The notes under the pieces were generated by a model that had not been told where the DNA came from, searched no databases, and saw only the letters and a program-made list of their open reading frames with translations. The position numbers and the translations under genes are program-made. Below, one piece after another: positions 1-5,510 of a stretch of 10,339 nt of DNA. Numbering within the stretch: position 1 is the stretch's first letter; every line of letters starts with the position of its first letter. This DNA is from Bacillota bacterium (GTDB taxonomy: Bacteria; Bacillota; Bacilli; Alicyclobacillales; SLC66): NCBI GenBank assembly GCA_021821225.1, contig JAKACR010000077.1:1-10339 (forward strand), given 5' to 3'.

Positions 1-19
1 AAACGGGAGAGTGATTTTG

Positions 20-1132
20 ATGCGTACTGCACCGCTGCTGGTGCTTGGGGCAATGGCCGTATTCACGCTGTCGCAGATGCCCGCCTCCCGGGTGCGCGCC
101 GCCAGTGAAGCGATCGGACGGAGCATCGCCAATCTGGAGGTGCAGGGTTGGCGTTGGTTCAACGACGATCCCGCGCGGCGAGCCGAGTTGGACAGGCTGG
201 CCGCTGAGGTCGGGCGCGGTCTTGCCGCTGCGCAATCCTGGGTTTTTGGCGCAGTTGGCGGGATCTCCGGCCATCTGCACACGATTGCGGGCGTACAGAT
301 GCAGATTGACGGCGCTGCGGCGGACAAACAGGCGATCGTCCATCTGGTCGGCAGCATCTCCATCCCGCAGATCCAGCGGACACTGGGAATGACGTTTCAT
401 GGGCCGATTGCAGTCAGCTTGTTCCAGGACAAGAGTGCTTACGATAAGGCGCTGATGGCACTGGGAGCGACGGGATCCCAGGCGGGCGTCATGGTGGATC
501 GGACATCGGGCGTCGAGGCGGGGGACAGCGTGTATCTACCGCTGTTCAACGATGGCGGCAAATATATGCTGGCAAATGTGCTGACCCATGAATTGACGCA
601 TGTCCTCTTTTATCAAAATAATCTATCCAACCCCTTGCCCACATGGTTGAACGAGGGGACAGCCTGGTATGAGGGGCTGACGGCGGAACGCTCGCTGTCC
701 CGGTTGTCTGCCGATCATCAGCTTGAAGTGGGTCTGCAGGGAGTGGGCGTCGCGTCTTCATCGGGAACAGCGTTGTCGTTGCGGGCGACGGAGGCCCAAC
801 TGCTGCGCGCCCCGTATGACGTGGAGATCCAGGATTATGAAGCGGTTTCGCTTCTGGTGGCGCTGCACGGGGTTAAGCATTACGCCGCGTTTTTGCGCGA
901 AGTTCGTCGGACAAGCGTCCCGACTGCATTCCGACGGGCGTACGGCATGTCGCTGTCGGCGTTTGTCGGCAGGTTCGCCGATTATCTGCGCGCCGTCACA
1001 TTCTCCATGGAGAACGCTCCGATGTCCGCGCGGGCGCTGTCTCCGTTTATTTCCGCCTTTCTGCCGCAAATGCGGGGGACGGCGGCGAGTGGGCGGATGG
1101 ATAGTTTTTCCCGCCCGCACGCAGCCATCTGA
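20..1132 (+). CDS. Peptidase MA-like zinc metalloprotease, exported
   Basis: A 370-residue protein with an N-terminal hydrophobic stretch (about residues 4-20) that looks like a signal peptide or anchor, so it probably acts outside the membrane. The active-site signature is HELTH at residues 190-194 (HExxH: two zinc ligands and the catalytic Glu), followed 18 residues later by NEG in a WLNEGTAWYEG context. Its Glu212 is the expected third zinc ligand of gluzincins. This arrangement is typical of the peptidase MA family (PF13485); substrates of such proteins are mostly unknown. I prefer the ATG at 20: GGGAG at 5-9 lies 10 bases upstream, whereas the in-frame GTG at 11 is only one base away from it. 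The gene starts at the window edge, so upstream operon partners cannot be seen. The family call is sound; the physiological role is not known. Confidence 0.8.
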   Translation: MRTAPLLVLGAMAVFTLSQMPASRVRAASEAIGRSIANLEVQGWRWFNDDPARRAELDRLAAEVGRGLAAAQSWVFGAVGGISGHLHTIAGVQMQIDGAAADKQAIVHLVGSISIPQIQRTLGMTFHGPIAVSLFQDKSAYDKALMALGATGSQAGVMVDRTSGVEAGDSVYLPLFNDGGKYMLANVLTHELTHVLFYQNNLSNPLPTWLNEGTAWYEGLTAERSLSRLSADHQLEVGLQGVGVASSSGTALSLRATEAQLLRAPYDVEIQDYEAVSLLVALHGVKHYAAFLREVRRTSVPTAFRRAYGMSLSAFVGRFADYLRAVTFSMENAPMSARALSPFISAFLPQMRGTAASGRMDSFSRPHAAI

Positions 1133-1139
1133 TTTGTTG

Positions 1140-1169
1140 TGGCAGTCGCGGCGGGTTTCACGGTACAAT
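1140..1169 (+). promoter_or_regulatory. Weak candidate promoter of the A-type Fe-S carrier gene
   Basis: TACAAT at 1164-1169 resembles a sigma-A -10 box, 37 bases before the ErpA start. The -35 is poor: TGGCAG at 1140-1145 with an 18-bp spacer. Read-through from the protease gene, whose stop is 74 bases upstream of the ErpA start, is an equally good explanation. Confidence 0.25.
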
Positions 1170-1206
1170 GTGCATATTCAGCGGTTGACGAAAGGAGAGA
1201 GGCGTC

Positions 1207-1557
1207 ATGGTAAACGTCACAACCGATGCGGCGCAAAAGGTCAGGGAGTTGCTTGCGGAGCACGGAGTGTCCATGGGCTTGCGGCTGTTTGTCAAACCGG
1301 GGGGATGTTCCGGGTTCAGTTATGGCATGGCGCTGGATGAGCGTAAGGAAAACGACCGCGTGTTCGAGCAACACGGGATTCAAGTGATGGTCGACGAGGA
1401 GAGCATGCACCTGATCGACGGGGCCGAAGTGGACTTCGCGGACAGTTTGGCGGGGACCGGGTTCACCATCCACAATCCAAACGCGGTTGCAACGTGCGGC
1501 TGCGGTTCGAGCTTTCGCACGAAGACAGAGGAAGGTCGGCCGGGAAGCTGCGCGTGA
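1207..1557 (+). CDS. erpA: A-type iron-sulfur cluster carrier (ErpA/IscA/YutM family)
   Basis: A 116-residue HesB/IscA-type protein, the usual length for the family. It would hold a nascent Fe-S cluster and pass it to apo-enzymes in the cytosol. The three conserved cysteines are present: one in GGCSGF (about residue 36) and two in the C-terminal CGCGSSF (about residues 97-99). The hallmark VKPGGCSGFSYGMALDE segment and the FxDSLAGxGFxIxNPNA stretch are also visible. B. subtilis YutM is the likely counterpart. The ATG is preceded by AAAGGAG at 1191-1197 with a 9-base spacer. The gene ends just before a strong terminator and converges with the DedA gene. The residues after the CGC motif are divergent, which is common in this family. 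KorB downstream is one Fe-S protein in the same window, but no direct link is implied. Confidence 0.93.
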   Translation: MVNVTTDAAQKVRELLAEHGVSMGLRLFVKPGGCSGFSYGMALDERKENDRVFEQHGIQVMVDEESMHLIDGAEVDFADSLAGTGFTIHNPNAVATCGCGSSFRTKTEEGRPGSCA

Positions 1558-1571
1558 AGCGGGAAAATAAG

Positions 1572-1604
1572 GCCGACGCCATCCATTATCGGGATGGCGT
1601 CGGC
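1572..1604. terminator. Bidirectional intrinsic terminator between erpA and dedA
   Basis: A perfect 13-bp stem pairs 1572-1584 with 1592-1604, with a 7-base loop. It lies between two convergent stop codons. On the minus strand it is followed by CTTATTTTCCC, a good U-rich tract for ending dedA transcription. On the plus strand only a weak pyrimidine stretch (CTTCC) follows, so termination of erpA may be less efficient. Confidence 0.78.
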
Positions 1605-1625
1605 GCTTCCGCGCGGCTTGATGCG

Positions 1626-2219
1626 TCACGCCCGCTTTCCTTCGCGATTGCTTTTCCAGAACCAGACCACAATCACGACCAAGGCCAAAGCGGCGATTCC
1701 TGTCGCCAAGGTGAAATGCTTGGCGATGGCGCTCCAGTTTTGTCCCAGCTTATAGCCGAAGAATGTGAGCAGATAGACCCAGGGGATGGATCCGATCACG
1801 GTGTACAGCACGAATTTTGCGGAAGGCATCCGCGCCATCCCCGCGGGCAGCGAGATAAACGTGCGGATCGCGGGCAGGATGCGCGACAGCAGGACCGTGG
1901 GAGCCCCGTAGCGCGCGAAGAAGCGCTCGGCTGACGTTAGGTGGCGTTCCGACAACAGGATGTACGAGCCGTACCGGATGACGGCCGCCCGTCCGCCTCG
2001 CCTGCCGACATAGTAGGCCAGCAAGGATCCGGCCAGATTGCCGAGCACGCCGAGCGTGACCGCAGCGGCAAAATTCATGTTCCCCTTGTACGCCTCGTAC
2101 CCTGCATACGTCATGATGAGTTCGCTCGGCAGCGGAATGCAGGCACTTTCCAGAACCATCGCAACGAATACGGCCAGGAGGCCATAGTGTCGGATGAGGT
2201 TCTCCAGCACATGCGACAC
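1626..2219 (-). CDS. DedA/SNARE-associated family integral membrane protein
   Basis: A 197-residue polytopic membrane protein of the DedA (PF09335) family. Members work in membrane lipid homeostasis, several of them as lipid or undecaprenyl-phosphate flippases; this one's substrate cannot be told. Family marks seen: the re-entrant segment ESACIPLPSELIM (residues 24-36), GNLAGSLLAYYVGRRGG (60-76), and ARYGAPTVLLSRILPAIRT (102-120) followed by LPAGMARM. Two further membrane helices fill about 134-155 and 170-188, ending in a basic tail. The start is the GTG at 2217-2219: GGAGGAGG (complement of 2227-2234) lies 7 bases upstream. A longer reading from an ATG at 2246 would place the SD inside the gene and the start at or before the transcription start. 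It converges with erpA. Confidence 0.9.
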   Translation of the reverse strand: MSHVLENLIRHYGLLAVFVAMVLESACIPLPSELIMTYAGYEAYKGNMNFAAAVTLGVLGNLAGSLLAYYVGRRGGRAAVIRYGSYILLSERHLTSAERFFARYGAPTVLLSRILPAIRTFISLPAGMARMPSAKFVLYTVIGSIPWVYLLTFFGYKLGQNWSAIAKHFTLATGIAALALVVIVVWFWKSNREGKRA

Positions 2220-2226
2220 AGGGATG

Positions 2227-2234
2227 CCTCCTCC
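2227..2234 (-). promoter_or_regulatory. Start-deciding ribosome binding site of dedA
   Basis: GGAGGAGG on the minus strand, 7 bases from the GTG at 2219. It sits inside the longer ATG-initiated reading frame and so argues for the GTG start. Confidence 0.8.
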
Positions 2235-2249
2235 ATTATGATCCATTCG

Positions 2250-2279
2250 ATTATACAGGCGAGGTGAACACCCTGTCTA
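2250..2279 (-). promoter_or_regulatory. Sigma-A promoter of dedA
   Basis: On the minus strand a -35 TAGACA (2274-2279) and a consensus -10 TATAAT (2250-2255) are separated by 18 bp. The predicted transcript starts near 2243, about 24 bases before the GTG start. An imperfect inverted repeat (GGTGAA-CACCC at 2263-2273 with GGGTG-TT-TTCACC at 2288-2300) brackets the -35 box and might be an operator. Confidence 0.7.
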
Positions 2280-2350
2280 CTTGTCTGGGGTGTTTTCACC
2301 ATGGTATAGTCGAGCAGTTCAGCGGGTGGCCGGAAGGCTGTAGGCATACC

Positions 2351-2475
2351 TCTTGGAAATGCCCATGTGTCAGTCCCTATGTCTCTGCCAGTTGCCATCC
2401 ACTCTTGCCCCTGCTCAGACACCGCTTCGCAGAACTTGCGATGGGCAAAGGGTGTAATGGCGACCCAGCGAGTCT
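2351..2475 (-). repeat. Hairpin repeat, copy C, immediately 3' of yunC
   Basis: Read on the minus strand, this begins just after the yunC stop codon. It contains GCTGGGTCG, a left arm (2464-2443), a 32-base loop (2442-2411), a right arm (2410-2391), TGGCAGAGA and CATTTCCAAGA. The arms pair over most of 20 bases: GTCGCCAT with GTTGCCAT-complement including a G-U pair, then CAC/GTG, then TTGCCC/GGGCAA. The loop holds an inner 5-bp hairpin (TCGCA/TGCGA) and then GCGGTGTCTGAGCA. The same loop and flank motifs occur in the two copies after yuiD. No open reading frame here looks coding; the 215 bases from 2261 to 2475 hold only this repeat and the dedA promoter. Confidence 0.65.
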
Positions 2476-2790
2476 TCAGGTTGCCTTGTCGCACATCAAT
2501 TGCAGCGCATCGCGGCCGGATGTGCCGACCCGGATGCCCAGTTCTTCCGCTGCTTGTGTGACGGATTCCAGAGGCGCCGCCAGCAGTTGTTCGACGGTCC
2601 GGACTCCCACCGCGCGGCCTGCTATGACCGCGCGGTCGCGCAGCGCGGTGTCCAGCAGGCGCACGTCGAGGGCGCCGCACATGATGTAGCCGATGGGAGC
2701 GCGAATGGCGATCAGGCGCGTTTTAGGCAGATCCACTTCGACGGCGATGCATGTATGCTTGCCGATATTGACCGGTTGTACGGCAATCAT
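2476..2790 (-). CDS. yunC: YunC family protein (DUF1805)
   Basis: A 104-residue cytosolic protein matching DUF1805/YunC along its whole length. Recognisable segments are GYIMCGALDV (residues 34-43), LxDRxxIAGRAVGVRTVEQLL (about 50-70) and APLESVT (72-78). The family is widespread in Bacilli and of unknown biochemical function. The ATG at 2790 is preceded on the minus strand by AAAGGGG, 9 bases upstream. It is divergent from yuiD and is followed directly by a hairpin repeat. A -10-like GATAAT (complement of 2808-2813) lies close upstream without a convincing -35 box. Confidence 0.88.
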   Translation of the reverse strand: MIAVQPVNIGKHTCIAVEVDLPKTRLIAIRAPIGYIMCGALDVRLLDTALRDRAVIAGRAVGVRTVEQLLAAPLESVTQAAEELGIRVGTSGRDALQLMCDKAT

Positions 2791-2895
2791 TCTGATCTTC
2801 CCCTTTCATTATCTCCTGCTGTCACCATATGGTCCGATACGGTCCGGTGGTGCCGCTGGGTTTGGATTGCGTCCCGTACTTGGGCCCCTCCTTTC

Positions 2896-2904
2896 TGGTA
2901 TGAT
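2896..2904 (+). promoter_or_regulatory. Extended -10 promoter candidate for yuiD
   Basis: TGGTATGAT is an extended -10 element (TG-n-TATGAT) 120 bases before the yuiD start. The -35 is weak, as is usual for extended -10 promoters. The yunC-yuiD gap also holds a palindrome CCATATGG (2825-2832) and two GGTCCG direct repeats exactly 10 bp apart (2831 and 2841), which could be a shared regulator site. Confidence 0.4.
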
Positions 2905-3010
2905 GGCGATAATGGGAGGTTCGGCCGGATGACGATACTGGACGGATGAGCGCGCGAATTCGTCAGCGGGCGAGGCCGCAGGGTGCGATGTGTCAGTCGG
3001 AGGGAATGGG

Positions 3011-3016
3011 AAGGAG
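3011..3016 (+). promoter_or_regulatory. Start-deciding ribosome binding site of yuiD
   Basis: AAGGAG, 8 bases before the ATG at 3025. It lies inside the longer open frame that begins upstream, so the shorter start is right. Confidence 0.8.
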
Positions 3017-3024
3017 ACCGCAGT

Positions 3025-3531
3025 ATGCTGTTTCATGCACTGAGCGGGATGGTGCGCAATTCTGCGCTGACCGCCTCATTGCTTGCGATCGTCATTGCGC
3101 AGGCCATCAAAGTGCCCATCTATTACGTGACAAATAGAAAGTGGGACTACAGCAAACTGACCTCGACGGGTGGGATGCCGAGTTCGCACTCCGCGGCCGT
3201 TTCCTCTCTCGCCACCGTCGTGGGGGTTCGCGCCGGCACTCATTCGACCCTGTTCGCGGTGTGCGTGGTGTTTGGCGTGATTGTCATGTATGATGCGGCG
3301 GGCATCCGCCGACACGCGGGCGAACAGGCGATCGTATTGAACAATCTCGCCGCGGAGATCGGCAAATACATTGATCGGCATATTATGGGGGAGAAAAACG
3401 AACTGTTTGAGACGGGATTGAAGGAAATGCTGGGTCATCAGCCCATTGAGGTTTTCATGGGTGCGCTGCTCGGCATCTTGCTGGGAGCACTCGTCTCGCT
3501 TGCTTCCGGACCGGCTCCGGTCCTTCATTAG
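3025..3531 (+). CDS. yuiD: YuiD-like divergent PAP2 family protein (DUF212)
   Basis: A 168-residue membrane protein of the divergent PAP2 phosphatase-like family. It shows the acid-phosphatase-like motifs GGMPSSHSA (residues 49-57) and YDAAGIRRHAGEQA (89-102), a hydrophobic N-terminal helix (about 13-32), a pair of helices (about 57-90) and a C-terminal helix (about 149-163). By homology it may act on a lipid or polyprenyl phosphate, but no substrate has been fixed for this branch. The start is chosen by AAGGAG at 3011-3016. Its stop codon TAG (3529-3531) is the first triplet of the repeat unit that follows, and the last residues (about 160-168) look like a non-conserved tail. The insertion of the repeat may therefore have reshaped the C-terminus. 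Confidence 0.88.
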   Translation: MLFHALSGMVRNSALTASLLAIVIAQAIKVPIYYVTNRKWDYSKLTSTGGMPSSHSAAVSSLATVVGVRAGTHSTLFAVCVVFGVIVMYDAAGIRRHAGEQAIVLNNLAAEIGKYIDRHIMGEKNELFETGLKEMLGHQPIEVFMGALLGILLGALVSLASGPAPVLH

Positions 3532-3680
3532 ACCCCCATGGCGCCGGTGCGCCGTTATCAGCAGGATGAAATGTGCTGGGCCGGTGCCCTGCCCCATGCC
3601 CGGCGAGTTTAGCGATAGCGGTGTCCGAGCAAAGGGCATGGGGCAGGGCGACGGCTGGCAGCGAAACCTCATTTTCAAGA
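3529..3680 (+). repeat. Hairpin repeat, copy A, starting at the yuiD stop codon
   Basis: A 152-base unit. It starts with TAGACCCCCATGGCGCCG (3529-3546), then 12 bases, then CAGCAGGATGAAATGTG (3559-3575) and GCTGGGCCG. A perfect 16-bp inverted repeat follows (3586-3601 with 3634-3649), continued outwards by GCCG/CGGC across a GT/GA internal loop. The 32-base loop contains GCGAGTT and GCGGTGTCCGAGCA, as in copy C. After the stem come TGGCAGCGA and CATTTTCAAGA. The first module also has its own small hairpin, GGCGC-cggt-GCGCC. No coding frame in it is believable. Confidence 0.75.
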
Positions 3681-3851
3681 TAGACCCCTATGGCGCCGCG
3701 GCGGCACCCGCAGCAGGATGAAAAGTGAGCTTGGGGGAGGGTCCATATGCTGGGCCGTCGCGAGTTGTGCGGCGCAGCCGCGCTGTTTGAGCAGGGGCAC
3801 AGCATATGGGCCATCCCCAGGCACGGGCTCGGGCGAAGGTATTTTCAAGAT
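3681..3851 (+). repeat. Hairpin repeat, copy B, in tandem with copy A
   Basis: This unit begins with TAGACCCCTATGGCGCCG (3681-3698), has 12 different bases, then CAGCAGGATGAAAAGTG (3711-3727): the same module at the same spacing as copy A. The long stem is built from other bases: 3734-3752 pairs with 3800-3818, 17 of 19 by Watson-Crick pairs plus one G-U and one G-A. The loop has TCGCGAGTT, an inner GCGGC/GCCGC hairpin and TGAGCAGGGGCA, the last shared closely with copy C. It ends with ATTTTCAAGATAGA, the same junction sequence found between A and B. Confidence 0.75.
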
Positions 3852-3852
3852 A

Positions 3853-3878
3853 GAGCGAAGGGGACAAATCCTTCTCTC
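3853..3878 (-). terminator. Possible terminator of the small unknown gene
   Basis: On the minus strand GAG-A-GAAGG pairs with CCTTC-G-CTC (8 bp with one mismatch, 8-base loop) and is followed by TATCTTGAAAAT. It starts about 14 bases after the stop codon at 3892. The U content is modest. Confidence 0.35.
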
Positions 3879-3891
3879 TCGGGCGTGAGTC

Positions 3892-4215
3892 TCAGCGGTC
3901 GCCGGAATCGGCGGGAGTGCGTGCGTCCTCTCCGACAGAGAAGATTTCCGTCTGGAAGTGGTCTCTGTTGATTTTCTGGATGGCCTGGCGCAGCGCGTCT
4001 TTTGCCTCGGCGACGACCGCGCTGCCATAGATGATCAATTTGTCTTTGTTCGAGGGGGTGCCGATCGCGTAGAATTGTCCTGTTGTCTTTTCGAACAGTT
4101 CGATGTCAAACCATTGGTTTCCCACGCGGTACGTATACCATTCCTTGCGCATGAGCTCGGCATCTTCTGGAAGTTCCAACTCTATCCATGACGTGGTCTC
4201 AGACACCGTAGTCAT
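3892..4215 (-). CDS. Small hypothetical protein, conserved function unknown
   Basis: I do not recognise this protein. From the ATG at 4215 it has 107 residues, is acidic at the N-terminus, and has no signal peptide or membrane helix. The middle reads as beta-rich (KEWYTYRVGNQWFDIELF, GQFYAIGT, KLIIYGSAVV), followed by a helix (AEAKDALRQAIQKIN) and a polar tail. The start is uncertain. AAGGAG lies only 3 bases before the ATG at 4215 and directly abuts the ATG at 4218. A GTG at 4206 would give 104 residues with a long spacer. An ATG at 4242 has no SD. It is transcribed away from the lipoprotein gene, and its 3' end faces the tandem hairpin repeats. Confidence 0.6.
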   Translation of the reverse strand: MTTVSETTSWIELELPEDAELMRKEWYTYRVGNQWFDIELFEKTTGQFYAIGTPSNKDKLIIYGSAVVAEAKDALRQAIQKINRDHFQTEIFSVGEDARTPADSGDR

Positions 4216-4252
4216 CATCTCCTTCTGTGTGAACTCTGGCATTTTGGGACGA

Positions 4253-4317
4253 GCGGCATGCCGCCCGTTTCATCATACCTCAGCGGGGCTGCACAAACGA
4301 CCGTGCAGGTGTATAGT
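4253..4317. promoter_or_regulatory. Divergent promoter region with a perfect palindrome
   Basis: On the minus strand TATGAT (4272-4277) could be the -10 box of the small unknown gene. On the plus strand TATAGT (4312-4317) could serve the lipoprotein gene with a leader of about 115 bases. Neither has a good -35 box. A perfect 12-bp palindrome GCGGCATGCCGC (4253-4264) lies at about +1 to +12 of the minus-strand transcript, a usual position for a repressor operator. Confidence 0.3.
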
Positions 4318-4437
4318 AAAGACGCCCGCTGTGATTGACGCGGGTGCTCGGGACGGTTTTGGTCCTCACAGGACGGCAACTGTATGCGCGACAAAAATGT
4401 GCGGTTTTGCAACCACGAGAGATGGGAAGTGTAGCGG

Positions 4438-5190
4438 ATGAACGGGAGCCGTCTGACAAACGCAATCTGGGTGATGACGTTGATAGTGGTCGGCGCGGTT
4501 GCGACAGGCTGCGGTGTGAATGTGGCCGGGGGAGGAACCCCGAAACAGCAGCCTGTTCCCCAGACCAACCCGTCTGTTCCGTCGTCCTCTCCGCCTGCGG
4601 GCGGCGGGAACAAGCAACCGGCATCGAAGACGACCGCGACTGGGGCAGGGACGAAAAACGGGGGAAGCGCGGCCAAGAATGCGGGAAGCGGTACCAACCC
4701 CACAAAACCCGTCACGATCAAGGTCACCTCTTCGCCGTTGGCATTGTTGCCTGTGAATCAGGGAGGGGAAGGTTCGTTTGTGCCCGTTTCAAACTCCGTG
4801 CAATCAATTCTGGCGCCGGCGGGCTGGAAAGTGCAGTCTGACTCGGCGGGCAGTCAGGCGACGATCATCCGCATGATGAGCCCGACAGACCCCTCCCAGG
4901 TAATCAATGAGGTTGTTCAGGATTCGCAGCGGGACCTTCAGGGATTCTACAGTCAGATGACGGCAGGGTCGGCCAAGTGGTGGGTGACCGGGAAAGTGGT
5001 GCGATTCACGATCCAGAATCCCAATTCGCCCTACTTGGATCAAGGGATTGCAGCCAACCTGCAGGGGGGCGGATCCATTCGGGTGGACATCTATCTTCCT
5101 GCGGCCCAGACGGCGGAAGCGAGTCAGATCCTTCACAGTTTTGTCACACAGGCTCCCTCGCCGTCCTCCACTTCTACAACAGGCGGCTGA
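4438..5190 (+). CDS. Probable lipoprotein with Ser/Pro/Gly-rich linker
   Basis: A 250-residue protein with a short basic N-terminus, a hydrophobic helix (residues 8-22) and a lipobox-like VATGC ending at Cys25, so it is probably lipid-anchored on the outer face of the membrane. Residues 30-92 are a low-complexity linker rich in Pro, Ser, Gly, Thr and Lys. Residues 95-240 form a compact domain (LAPAGWKVQSDSAG, QRDLQGFYSQM, GGSIRVDIYLP) that I cannot assign to a family, and the tail is again Ser/Thr-rich. The ribosome site is weak (GGGAAG about 9 bases upstream of the ATG). It stands alone, and its 3' end is followed within 10 bases by a fold-back repeat. A role in the cell envelope is inferred only from the lipobox and linker. 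Confidence 0.72.
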   Translation: MNGSRLTNAIWVMTLIVVGAVATGCGVNVAGGGTPKQQPVPQTNPSVPSSSPPAGGGNKQPASKTTATGAGTKNGGSAAKNAGSGTNPTKPVTIKVTSSPLALLPVNQGGEGSFVPVSNSVQSILAPAGWKVQSDSAGSQATIIRMMSPTDPSQVINEVVQDSQRDLQGFYSQMTAGSAKWWVTGKVVRFTIQNPNSPYLDQGIAANLQGGGSIRVDIYLPAAQTAEASQILHSFVTQAPSPSSTSTTGG

Positions 5191-5199
5191 CAAGAGATA

Positions 5200-5368
5200 G
5201 TTCAAAAAAGGGACAGAACTCCCCGACGCATTGCCGCGTCATCGCCGGAAATGCTCCCTCACGTACCCAAGGACGTACGCTCGGGGACATGGGAAAACAT
5301 CCACTACACACTCGGTTTATCCCATGTCCCATTGCACTGCGTGGGTCAACCCTGCCCCTTTTTTGAAC
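5200..5368. repeat. Fold-back repeat of about 170 bp downstream of the lipoprotein gene
   Basis: The two ends are perfect 13-bp inverted repeats (GTTCAAAAAAGGG at 5200-5212, complement at 5356-5368). Inside are further nested inverted arms: ACGCATTGC (5226-5234) with GCACTGCGT (5334-5342, one mismatch), and GGGACATGGGA (5284-5294) with its exact complement (5320-5330). A small CGTAC/GTACG hairpin lies at 5262-5279. Because CCCTTTTTT ends both strands, it could terminate transcription from either side. It looks like a MITE-like palindromic element; it holds no convincing gene. The 319 bases from 5191 to 5509 hold only this and the next two features. Confidence 0.6.
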
Positions 5369-5385
5369 AGGTTTTTTAAGAGGTT

Positions 5386-5428
5386 GTTCAAAAGATAGAG
5401 GTTTGACCGAAGTCTCAAACGCTCTATC
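5386..5428 (-). terminator. Intrinsic terminator of the korAB operon
   Basis: GATAGAG-GTTTGA (5394-5406) pairs with TCAAAC-g-CTCTATC (5415-5428): a 13-bp stem with one bulged base and an 8-base loop. On the minus strand it is followed by TTTTGAAC. It lies about 80 bases after the korB stop. The same hairpin begins with a TTGTTCAAAAGATAGAG sequence resembling the ends of nearby repeats. Confidence 0.55.
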
Positions 5429-5510
5429 TGGAATCAGATCGCCTGCAAAGCGGACTTTATCCCATGTCCTCTGGTTCCGCATTTCTGGCTGCTTCCTTGC
5501 ACTGCGCGTT
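5429..5510. repeat. Second partial copy of the fold-back inner sequence
   Basis: TTTATCCCATGTCC (5457-5470) and TTGCACTGCG (about 5497-5506) repeat, in the same order, two segments found in the fold-back at 5317-5341. Here they are separated by about 26 bases, whereas in the first copy they are nearly adjacent. A GCGGA/TCCGC inverted pair brackets the first segment. The copy runs up to the korB stop codon. Confidence 0.45.

Noticed and set aside
2111..2680. A 189-codon minus-strand frame spanning the end of yunC, copy C and the start of dedA
   Set aside because: It is the shadow of two well-supported genes in another frame, joined across noncoding repeat DNA.
2934..2951. A tiny leader peptide (six codons) between the yuiD promoter and gene, preceded by GGGAGG
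   Set aside because: It is too short to judge, with no attenuator-like hairpin or run of regulatory codons; it may be chance.
3529..3851. A CRISPR array or integron attC sites
   Set aside because: Only two tandem units of about 150-170 bp with internal hairpins; no short regular repeat-spacer pattern, no cas genes, no integrase and no attC core sites.
4215..4727. A 170-codon minus-strand frame opposite the lipoprotein gene
   Set aside because: It is a low-complexity shadow of the Pro/Ser/Gly linker with no homology signal.
5174..5482. A 102-codon minus-strand open frame across the fold-back region
   Set aside because: It lies wholly over the palindromic repeat and the terminator, has no good ribosome site, and its sequence looks like translated repeat DNA.
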